A stretch of DNA of 64,000 nt from Roseiarcus sp963822215 (GTDB lineage Bacteria > Pseudomonadota > Alphaproteobacteria > Rhizobiales > Beijerinckiaceae), in the NCBI GenBank assembly GCA_963822215.1, contig CAWGGX010000004.1:248001-312000 (forward strand). The letters run 5' to 3'. This document shows positions 23,809 through 32,500 of this stretch, piece after piece. The translations under genes were made by a program, and so were the position numbers. The number at the start of each line of letters is the position of its first letter. Within the stretch, counting starts at the first letter, position 1. The notes under the pieces are model-generated. The model had not been told where the DNA came from. It did not search any database and saw nothing but the letters and a program-made list of their open reading frames with translations.

Positions 23809-24944
23809 ATGAAGATCGTCATTGCGCCGGACTCGTTCAAGGAAAGCCTGTCGGCGCTCGATGTGGCGCTCCAAATTCGCGAGGGGTTCCGCGTCGTATA
23901 TCCCGACGCGGACTATGTCCTTCTGCCGGTCGCCGACGGCGGGGAGGGCACCGTGGACGCGCTCGTCGCGGCGACCGGAGCGCGTCGCATCACGCGCCGG
24001 GTTGTCGGGCCGCTCGGCGACGAGGTCGAGGCGTTCTATGGCGTCACGGGCGACGGCGGCGTCGCGGTGATCGAAATGGCCGCGGCCTCGGGGCTCGAGC
24101 TTGTTCCGCCCCCCCTGCGCAATCCGATGGTGACGACCACCTTCGGCGTCGGTGAGCTCATCCGGGCCGCCCTCCACGACGGCGCGCGCCGGTTCATCGT
24201 CGGCATCGGCGGCAGCGCCACGAACGACGGCGGCGCCGGGATGCTGCAGGCGCTCGGCGTTCAATTCCTCGACGCGAGCGGCGCGGAACTGGCGCGCGGC
24301 GGCGGCGCGCTCGCCGGCCTCGAGCAAATCGACGTCGCCGCTCTCGACCCGCGCCTCGCGGAGTGCTCGATCGAGGTCGCCTGCGACGTCGACAATCCGC
24401 TCGTCGGTCCGCAAGGCGCTTCCGCGATTTTCGGGCCGCAGAAGGGGGCGACCCCGAGATCGTGCGCCTCCTCGACGCGAACCTCGCGCATTACGCCGCG
24501 GTGATCGAGCGGACGATCGGCAAATCCGTCGCAGACATGCCGGGCGCAGGGGCCGCGGGCGGGCTCGGTGCAGGACTCCATGCCTTCCTTGGCGCGCGCT
24601 TGCGCCCCGGAACTGAGATCGTGATGGCCGCCGTCGAGATGGATCGAGTTGTCGAGGACGCGGACCTCGTCATCACCGGCGAAGGGCGACTCGACGGCCA
24701 GACGATCCACGGCAAGACGCCGATCGGCGTCGCGTCGGTGGCGCAGCGGCGCGGGAAACCGGTCATCGCCATTGCGGGCAGTCTCGGACAGGGCTTCGAG
24801 GCCGTGTACGACCACGGAATCGCCGCCGTCTTCAGTGTGCTGCCGAGACCGTGCACCCTCGCGGAAGCGCTTGTCGAAGGCGCCGACAATCTTCGCGACG
24901 CCGCCCGCAACATCGCCGCCACACTGAAGATCGGCGGCTTCTGA
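23809..24944 (+). pseudogene. Glycerate kinase, single-base frameshift
   Basis: The sequence codes for a GarK/GlxK-type glycerate kinase (ATP-dependent phosphorylation of D-glycerate), split between two frames. The first part (MKIVIAPDSFKESLSALDVA, VADGGEGTVDALV, GIGGSATNDGGAGMLQALG, CDVDNPLVGPQGASAIFGPQ) ends after KGATP. The second resumes EIVRLLDANLAHYAAVIERT and holds ITGEGRLDGQTIHGKTPIGV. One missing G near 24455 (CCGAG for CCGGAG) explains the shift. Restoring it gives a 378-residue protein of normal length. It is either a real recent mutation or a sequencing error. The upstream GH79 gene is on the same strand but separated by a MITE and repeats. Confidence 0.85.
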
Positions 24945-25189
24945 TCCTCGGTCCAAACCGCCGCGATGCGGTGAGCCTCACACTTTCGGGCGCCTGCCGA
25001 AGTTCGACTATAGCGGCGACAGTAAATTGACAGTGTCATCGCTGTAATCCGTGGTAATTCCGGGCAGCTTATCGACTGGAATCAGCCTGTTTGATTGATG
25101 TAGATCATCGCCTCCGTCGCTACCGACCAATAGAAGTGCGCCATATTCCGGCCCGGCGCCGCTGGACTTCCAAGCAGAGTGAGATAACC

Positions 25190-27772
25190 ATGGCCACACT
25201 CACCACGCCCGTCAGCTTGAGCAGCGCCGACGCGGACTACCTGAACGGACTGATCACCGACGCTGCGGGGGATCTCTTCGGCATGTCACGGTCGAACGGC
25301 GATGACACGGTGTTCGAGATCGCCAAGACAAGCACCGGTTACGCTAGGACGCCCACTGTCTTGGCGACGTTCAGCGGCGACGCCGGGTACGGCCCACAGC
25401 CCGGACTGCTCGTCGACACGGCCGGAGACCTTTTCGGCACGACGGTCTATGGTGGGGTGAACGGCGCCGGCACAGTCTTCGAGATCGCCAAAACCAGCAC
25501 GGACTACGCCAGCGCGCCGACTGTCTTGGTCAGCTTCAACTACTACGTCGACGGGAGCTACCCGCAGGCTGGACTGATCGCCGACGCGGCCGGGAATCTT
25601 TTCGGTACGACGTATAACGGGCCGTATAACGGTAAGTCGTGGGCCAGCGGCACAGTCTTCGAGATCGCCAAAACCAGCACGGGCTACGCTAGCACGCCCA
25701 CTGTCTTGGCAAGCTTCAACAGCGCCGACGGGTCCGGCCCACAGGCCACACTGACCACCGACGCGGCCGGGGATCTCTTCGGCACGACGATTTATGGTGG
25801 GGCATATAGCGACGGCGTAGTGTTCGAGATCGCCAAGACGAGCACGGGTTACGCCAGCACGCCGACTGTCTTGGTGAGCTTCAACGGCGCCGACGGGGGT
25901 TTCCCAGTTGCCGGGGTGATTGTCGACGCGGCCGAGGACCTTTTCGGCACGACCGAGGAGGGCGGGGCGGACGACAATGGCACGGTGTTCGAGATTGCCA
26001 AGACGAGCGCGGGTTACGCCAGCACGCCGACTGTCTTGGCGAGCTTCAACAACGCCGATGGACGTGAACCGGTTGTCGGACTGATCACTGACGCCTCCGG
26101 GAACCTCTTCGGCATGACGTCTGCGGGCGGCCCCAATAATGCTGGCGAAGCCTTCGAGCTCAGCGACGCCGGGTTCAAGGTGACCCTCCCGGCCAGCGGG
26201 ATCGATCTTGCCTCCCTCGACTACAAATCCTCCTACGAGGCGGTTTGGACCCTAGCAACCAACGTCCTGCAAATCCTCGACACGGCGAATTTCGACGCCG
26301 TCGTCGATACTTTGAGCATTGCCGGAACGCTCACCGGCGGCCTCTTCACGCTGTCGAGCAACTCCAGCACGGGCACCGAGGTCAGCTTCGCGCCCAATGC
26401 GCTTGTCTCGGTCGCGACCGGCGATCTCGTCGTCTCGAATATTTCTGCCCATTTCTATTCGGCTTACGAACGGATTTACAGCAACGGGACGCTTCTCGGG
26501 ACAGACTATTTCGGGATTGCCAGCCCGCCGTATACGTCGGAGGCGGTGCTGGATGGGACGAACGGCGAGCCAGAGAGCGCCTCGTTCAGCAACGGCATGA
26601 CGGAGACATGGACTTACAATCCGGACGGCTCGTATCAGACCGCCTTTGCCGGCGTGACCGGGACGAATTACACATCCAAGACAGTCCAATATGCGGCTGA
26701 CGGCAGGGCTGAGAACGCTTCGTTCAGCAACGGCATGGCGGAGACATGGACCTACAATCCGGACGGCTCGTATCAGGCCGCCTATGCCGGCGTGACCGGG
26801 GCGCCCTTTACGTCTGAGACCGTGCAATATGGGGCCAACGGCAGGGCGGAGAGCGCGACGTTCAGCAACGGCATGACCGAGGCATGGACCTACAATCCGG
26901 ACAGCTCCTATCAGATCGCCTTTGCCGGCGTGACCGGGACGAATTACACATCCAAGACAGTCCAATATGCGGCTGACGGCAGGGCTGAGAACGCTTCGTT
27001 CAGCAACGGCATGGCGGAGGCATGGACCTACAATCCGGACGGCTCGTATCAGGCCGCCTATGCCGGCGTGACCGGGGCGCCCTTTACGTCTGAGACCGTG
27101 CAATATGGGGCCAACGGCAGAGCCGAGAGCGCTTCGTTCAGCAACGGCATGACGGAGACGTGGACCTACAATCCGGACGGCTCGTATCAGGTCGCCTATG
27201 CCGGCGTGACCGGAGCGCCCTATACCTCAAAGACCGAACAATATGGCGCCAACGGCAGGCCGGAGAGCGCTCTTTTCAGCAACGGCATGACGGAGATCTG
27301 GACGTTCGAGTCGGACGGCTCGTATGAAGCGGCGTTCGCCGGCGTGACGGGCGCCTCCTACACCGCCCTTGAAGACTCCTACAGTTCGTCAGCAGAGTTG
27401 GAGACCAGCCTGACGACGAACACGAATGGCGCTTACACGCTCACAGGCCATCAGGACGGCCTCAGGCTGGAGGCGACCAAACCCAACGAAACGCTGATCG
27501 GCGGCGGCGCCGACGAGACCTTCTTGTTCGCCACGCCCTTTGGACACGACACGCTCGGCGATTTCGCCTCGCACCTGACTGGTCCCGGCGCCGACACTCT
27601 GTCGCTGCCGGGCGGGGCGTTCGGCGACAGTTTCGCTTTGCTCCTTGCGGCGACGACTTTCTCGAGTTCAGCAGCGACCATTACGGTCGATCCAAACGAC
27701 ACGATCCGCATCCCTGGATTGACCGAAACCGCGATGGCGGCGAACTCAGGCGATTTCACTTTCCATGCGTGA
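25190..27772 (+). CDS. Repeat-built, probably secreted protein with GloVer-type and 46-residue repeats
   Basis: An 860-residue protein in three zones. Residues about 15-325 are six units of about 52 residues of the kind GLITDAAGDLFGTT ... GTVFEIAKTSTGYASTP, resembling the tandem repeat of 'choice-of-anchor GloVer' proteins. Residues about 330-450 are a linker. Residues 465-740 are six 46-residue units each beginning SFSNGMTETWTYNPDGSYQ. The C-terminal 110 residues, with GGGADETFLFATPFGHDTL and a final aliphatic Asp/Thr-rich stretch, look like a type I secretion C-terminus related to the haemolysin/RTX kind. There is no N-terminal signal peptide. The start at 25190 is chosen because it opens the first repeat. 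Likely a surface or extracellular protein; function unknown. Confidence 0.78.
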   Translation: MATLTTPVSLSSADADYLNGLITDAAGDLFGMSRSNGDDTVFEIAKTSTGYARTPTVLATFSGDAGYGPQPGLLVDTAGDLFGTTVYGGVNGAGTVFEIAKTSTDYASAPTVLVSFNYYVDGSYPQAGLIADAAGNLFGTTYNGPYNGKSWASGTVFEIAKTSTGYASTPTVLASFNSADGSGPQATLTTDAAGDLFGTTIYGGAYSDGVVFEIAKTSTGYASTPTVLVSFNGADGGFPVAGVIVDAAEDLFGTTEEGGADDNGTVFEIAKTSAGYASTPTVLASFNNADGREPVVGLITDASGNLFGMTSAGGPNNAGEAFELSDAGFKVTLPASGIDLASLDYKSSYEAVWTLATNVLQILDTANFDAVVDTLSIAGTLTGGLFTLSSNSSTGTEVSFAPNALVSVATGDLVVSNISAHFYSAYERIYSNGTLLGTDYFGIASPPYTSEAVLDGTNGEPESASFSNGMTETWTYNPDGSYQTAFAGVTGTNYTSKTVQYAADGRAENASFSNGMAETWTYNPDGSYQAAYAGVTGAPFTSETVQYGANGRAESATFSNGMTEAWTYNPDSSYQIAFAGVTGTNYTSKTVQYAADGRAENASFSNGMAEAWTYNPDGSYQAAYAGVTGAPFTSETVQYGANGRAESASFSNGMTETWTYNPDGSYQVAYAGVTGAPYTSKTEQYGANGRPESALFSNGMTEIWTFESDGSYEAAFAGVTGASYTALEDSYSSSAELETSLTTNTNGAYTLTGHQDGLRLEATKPNETLIGGGADETFLFATPFGHDTLGDFASHLTGPGADTLSLPGGAFGDSFALLLAATTFSSSAATITVDPNDTIRIPGLTETAMAANSGDFTFHA
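26582..27409 (+). repeat. Six tandem 138-bp coding repeats
   Basis: Units begin at 26582, 26720, 26858, 26996, 27134 and 27272, each 138 bp (46 codons). Units 1 and 3 and units 2 and 4 are nearly identical, so a 276-bp pair has been duplicated as a block; units 5 and 6 are more diverged. They are in frame and part of the protein above. Confidence 0.85.
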
Positions 27773-27911
27773 CGACTGCACCGACGTTCGGCTCTTTCGG
27801 CGACACGGGTCGATACCCGATCCGCGACGCCCGAGAAGCCCGAACGACATCAGAACACGGCGCAGGCGCGAGCGCTCGCCCTTCCGGCGTCGCGTCCCCG
27901 GTGTTCGCCGC

Positions 27912-28042
27912 TCAGAACTTGTAGTTCACGCCGGCGCGCAGGAGGCCCAGGTCCACCGGCGCGCGGGTCGTATAGTATGGCGCGTTGAAGAAGCTGCGAT
28001 TACGGTGACTCGCGCTCAAATCCCTTTTTGCAGGGCCGGCGA
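27912..28042 (-). pseudogene. C-terminal fragment of an outer-membrane beta-barrel protein
   Basis: The minus strand reads DLSASHRNRSFFNAPYYTTR then APVDLGLLRAGVNYKF and stop. A terminal aromatic residue after alternating hydrophobics is the classic end of porin-like barrels of Hyphomicrobiales ('RAGVNYKF'). The upstream part is cut off at the left end of the IS630 element, and no matching front half is found on its other side. Confidence 0.65.
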
Positions 28043-28055
28043 CTAGTCGCCCGAG

Positions 28056-29212
28056 TCACTCGAACTGAGGGTATAGCCTCTTGAGTTTGACGCGGGCGTT
28101 TTCAGTTGTGAACTGCCAATCGGCTTTGGCGTGATGCCTGTTTCGATGGCCCTGCCAAGCGGCGACCTCTTTCTCGAGGGTCTCTTTGTCGGGGATGCGG
28201 CGGTTGAGGCACTGGGTCGTCAGGACGGCGAGTTCGGATTCGGCCATGTCGAGCCAGCTTCCATGCTTTGGCGTGTAATGCCATTCGAACCGGTTGACGA
28301 GGCGGCGCGCTTCGGGGGCGGGGAAGGCGGCGTAGAGCGAGGCCGGCCTATGCGTGCTCAGGTTGTCCTGGACGAGCACGATTTTCTCGGCGTTGGGGAA
28401 ATCCACGTCGGATAGGCCTTTGAGGATATTAGCGTAGTCGACGGCGGCGTGATGGTCTGTCACTTCGACGCGGCGCCATCCCTCCAGCGGCGCGAAGATC
28501 ATGAAGAGATTGGCGACGCCGTTGCGCTGGTATTCGTAGTCGTGTCGCTCGGGCTGTCCGGGCTTCGCCGGGATCGGCTTGCGGGTCTCGATGATCAGCT
28601 GCTTGGAGGTCTCGTCCAAACATACGAGAGGACGGGCTGAATCTCGCGGCCTCTGGTAGGTTTCCAGCACGTCTTCCATGCCGGCAACGAAGGCCGCATT
28701 GGCGTCGGGCGGGATCACCCATTGCCGATTGCGGTGCGGCTTGAGCGCGTTTTTTTTAACGTCCGTCCGATCGTATTATCGCTGGCCTTGTCGACGATGG
28801 CCAATTCGACGACTTTCTCTTCGAGCAGACGCAAGCTCCAACGGGCGAACCCCTCCGGAGCCGGCGAGCAAGTCAGAGCGATCAGCTTCGCTTCGGCCGC
28901 GCCATCGAAAATCCGGGGCCGGGCGGAATTGGGGTTGTACTTGCGCTTCAGCGTCGCCTCGAACCCCTCCTCGACCAGTTGCTGACGCGTGCGAGCGACA
29001 TTGTTGACGCTGGTATCCAGCGCCGCCGAGATCGCGCTGTCGCTCCACCCGTCGCCCGCCTCCGAAACGTCGGCCTTCAGCAGGATGCGCGCCCTTGTCA
29101 GGATTTGCGCCGACCCCTTGCCTGCGCGAACCATCGCCTCAAGCTGTTCGCGCTCCTCAGCGCACAGCTCCACCACGTACTTCTTGACCGCAATCCCCTT
29201 CTTGGCCACCAA
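28056..29212 (-). CDS. IS630 family transposase in two overlapping frames
   Basis: Frame 1 (29212-28715) gives the N-terminal HTH half: MVAKKGIAVKKYVVELCAEE, then DSAISAALDTSVNNVARTRQ. Frame 2, ending at 28056, holds the DDE half: PLVCLDETSKQL (first Asp), VLVQDNLSTHRPASLY (second) and YTPKHGSWLDMAESELAVL (Glu). The frames join at a run of eight A residues on the coding strand, where reading ...TLKK-N-ALKPH needs a -1 slip. IS630 relatives often express their transposase this way, so the gene may be functional. Fused length is about 384 residues. Confidence 0.85.
28750..28757 (-). other. Candidate -1 ribosomal slippery site, A8
   Basis: The coding (minus) strand reads TTAAAAAAAACGC. In frame 1 this is L-K-K-T; a one-base slip back gives L-K-K-N-A-L-K-P-H, the family sequence. 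Frame 1 then stops after 14 more codons, so slipping decides whether a full transposase is made. Confidence 0.65.
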
Positions 29213-29599
29213 TCACCTCCATCGCTGCATTCCGCCGCGACAGAGATTCAGAGAAACACCTTAGATTCAAGGACGCGAGCGACTAGGACGGATGTCCGCT
29301 TCGGGCGGACACCGCGCGTAGAGGCAATGCCCGCTTACCCGCCCACTTCCGCCGTCCACGGCCGCGTTCTGCAACGCCAGCAATACGTCGACTCCGGCCG
29401 TCCGCTGTGCGCAAATTGCTGCCCTTCAGGGGCGCCTTGGCGAACGTGTCACATGCACCCCTTTGCTGCCTTTCCCGCTCGCTCGGGTAACGGCAGGAGG
29501 GTGCCAGCAGGTGCCGTTCCCTGCGTTCGCTTTCCTCCTCGAACTTGCCTTTGCGAGCGTTTAGCCTCCATACTGAACAGACTATTTCTGGGGTAGTCT
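29213..29599. repeat. Intergenic region with interspersed repeat family A, copy 3
   Basis: After the IS630 end, the stretch at about 29375-29490 repeats copy 2 closely: GCAATACGTCGACTCCGG, GTCCGCTGTGCGCAAATT, CTTGGCGAACGTGTC and CCCCTTTGCTGCCTTTCC. The remaining bases before 29600 hold the promoter region of the STAND gene. No gene is seen here. Confidence 0.55.
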
Positions 29600-32500
29600 A
29601 TGGTCGACGAGAGTTTTCGCCTTTTTGTGTCGTCCCCAGGCGACGTTCGCGCCGAGCGGCATCGGGTGGAACTTGTTACACAGAAATTGAATCGCGAGTT
29701 CCAGGGAAGGGCAAAGATAGAGGCTGTCCTGTGGGAGGACGCCTACTACTCCGCGCATGAAACCTTTCAGGCTCAGATCCCGGAGGCAGCGGCATGCGAT
29801 GCGGTTGTCGCAATTTTCCGTGCGCGATTGGGCTCGCCCCTCCCTGACAGATTCCCACGATTGCCGACCGGCGAAGCATATCCGAGCGGGACGGCCTACG
29901 AGGTCCTAACCGCGATCCAGGCGCGTCGATCCGGCGCAGAACTACCAGACATCTATGTCTTTAGGTATCCGAATCCGCCCAGCGTTACGCTGGACTCGGC
30001 CGATACGGCAGACGAGATAGCGCAGTGGGAAAAGCTAAAGAGATTTTTCGACGCGTGGTTCAGAAACCGCGCGGGCGAATTCCTGGCTGCCTCCCAAGAA
30101 TACGCTTCGGTGGACGATTTGGCGCGGAAGGTCGAGGATTGCTTACGCCAGTGGCTGGCCCGACATGGCTATACAACACAGCCTCAGTTTTGGGATCGGA
30201 ATCTCAAAGGGTCCCCATTTCCCGGCCTTGCAGCCTTCGAGGCCGATCGCCAGGCCGTGTTCTTCGGTCGCGATCTCGCGATCGATCAGGCAATCGGGCG
30301 CTTGCGGAGGGCCGGCGCCAGCGGCGATCGGGTGCCGTTTCTTCTGCTGATCGGTCCCAGCGGCGCAGGAAAGTCTTCGCTGCTTCGAGCTGGGTTAATT
30401 CCTCGCATTATGGTGCCGGGCGCCATTCCGGAGGTTGACACCTGGCGCAGCGCGGTCGCCCTTACTGGCTCCGACCCTTTTCTTGCGCTTGCCGAATGTC
30501 TTTTGGCGGAGCCCGCACTGGGCCGGGAACTACGCGAAGGCGCGTTCGAGACCAAGGAACTTCTCGCCAAGCAACTGGCCGCCGATCCAGATGCGGCCCT
30601 CGCGCCGCTGCGAGCGGCGCTGGCCTTGATTGCAGAACGCCGACGGGCCGAGCTGAATTACGACGCCGTACGCTCTGTCCGACTCCTATTAGGGATAGAT
30701 CAGGCGGAGCGGCTGTTCGCTGAAGCGGATCCAAAGACGGCTTCTGCGTTTGCCGCGTTCGTGGCGGCGCTGGTTCGCGGCGGGTTCGCCTATGTCGTTT
30801 TCGCGCTTCGCAGCGACGCCTACGCTCATTTCCAGGCCTTCGGCTCACTGGTCGCTTTGCGCGATGCGGGCGCCACCTTCGACCTGACGCCACCTGGTCC
30901 TGCCGAACTCGAAGAAATCGTCACCAAGCCCGTCGCGGCCTGCGTGCCGGCGCTCGCCTTCGAAGAGAAGGACGGCGGCTCACTCGCCGCGGCCCTGGTC
31001 GGCGACGCTAAGGAGGGCGACACGCTTCCGCTTCTCCAGATGACCCTCGCGCGGCTCTATTCCGAGGAAGCTGCGCGCGGCGACGGTCTTCTGCGTTTCG
31101 CCGACTACCGGGGCATGGAAGCGGCCGTGACGGAAACCGCCAACGAAGCGTTGGACACGCTGTCTACGGAGGCGCGCGCGGAACTGGCCGCGCTCGTCAG
31201 GTCGCTGGTACGCGATGTCAGCGTTGATCCTCTCACTGGTACCACCGTCCCGGTTGTCGAAGCGCTCAATCGCGAGGAATTCGAGACGAGCAGCCCGACT
31301 CGAAAGGCCTTGGTAGACGCCTTTGTCGCCCGACGTTTGCTGACAACTGAAGGAGATGCCGTTTCGCAGCGGGTTCGCCCTGTACACGACGCGTTGATGC
31401 GCATCTGGCCGCAAGCAGTAGAGATCGTCGTCGAAAACGCCAGCCTCATTCATGTCCGACGCATACTGGAGCCGATCGTACGGGACTGGGGCAATGCTAG
31501 TGGATTGGACAAGCCGACTTACCTTGATATCTCGGCCGTATTGCTTAGCGGCGCGCAGCGCCTAGTGCGGCGCTTCGGCGAAGAAGTCCCGAAAGCCATG
31601 CGCGAGTTTGTGGTCGCTGCCACCAACCGGGCGCAGGAACGCGAGGCGAGAGAAAAGGCGGACCAGGAGCGCCGGATCCGTGACGCCGAAGCTCTCGCCA
31701 CGGCCAATCGACGGATCGCGCGGCGTACGGGAATCGGTTTGATTGTCGTGGGGCTGCTCTTTCTTGGTGCTATCGTAGCCGGATGGCTCGCGCATATCGA
31801 GGCCGGGCGCGCTGGCGACGCCGCCCAAGAGGCCAAGGCGGCCGCCAAGGAAGCACAAAATCAGAGGGACGCTGCGGTTGTGGCCCGCAAAGACGCACAG
31901 GATCAGCGCGACAGCGCGTTGATGGCTCAGTCTTTGGCACGCGGCAGCGAGGCCGACGCGCTCGTCTCCGACGGCGAAGCGGCGTCGGCGTCCGGCAAAG
32001 CTCTCCTGGGTCTACCCAACGAGTTGCTTCAACTGCGCCGACCTTTCGCCGACCAGGCCGTAACAGCCCTCGCCAAGGCGTTGGCATCGTCGCAACCGGT
32101 GGCGGTTTTGTCGCGAACCGGTGAAGCCGCGGCGTTCTCCGATGACTCGCGCCGCTTCGCAGTCGCTGTGAGTGGCGCGGTCGAGATTTATCGGACCGAT
32201 ACTTGGGCGCTCACGGCGCAAATCGCAGGTACCCGTGCGGGCATCAAGGCTCTGGCTTTTTCGCCCGAAGGACGACTGCTCGCGATCGGCTACGACGACG
32301 GGCGAACTATCGTGGTCGACGGCCTTACCGGCGAGGCGAAACTGCCGATTGCCGCACTCGCGAACAATTCCCCCGTGACCTCGCTCGCCTTTAGTAGGGA
32401 CGCTGGCAAGCTGCTCGTCACGCAGTTCGCCGGGATGGTTCTGGCCGACCTTCAGGGCGGCGCGCCTCGAATTATCAAGCCAGGTCACCCGGGGGGAGTC

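Larger units (their letters stand above)
28044..29285 (-). mobile_element. IS630-family insertion sequence
   Basis: The element is bounded by similar ends: CTAGTCGCCCGAGTCACTCG at the left and, in reverse complement, CTAGTCGCTCGCGTCCTTGA at the right, each beginning at a TA dinucleotide as expected for IS630 target choice. About 1.24 kb. It carries one transposase gene in two frames. Insertion has cut a porin-like gene. Confidence 0.8.

Noticed and set aside
26582..27409. CRISPR-like regular spacing
   Set aside because: The 138-bp units are in-frame coding repeats with no unique spacers; no cas genes are near. The same holds for the calpain-like array.
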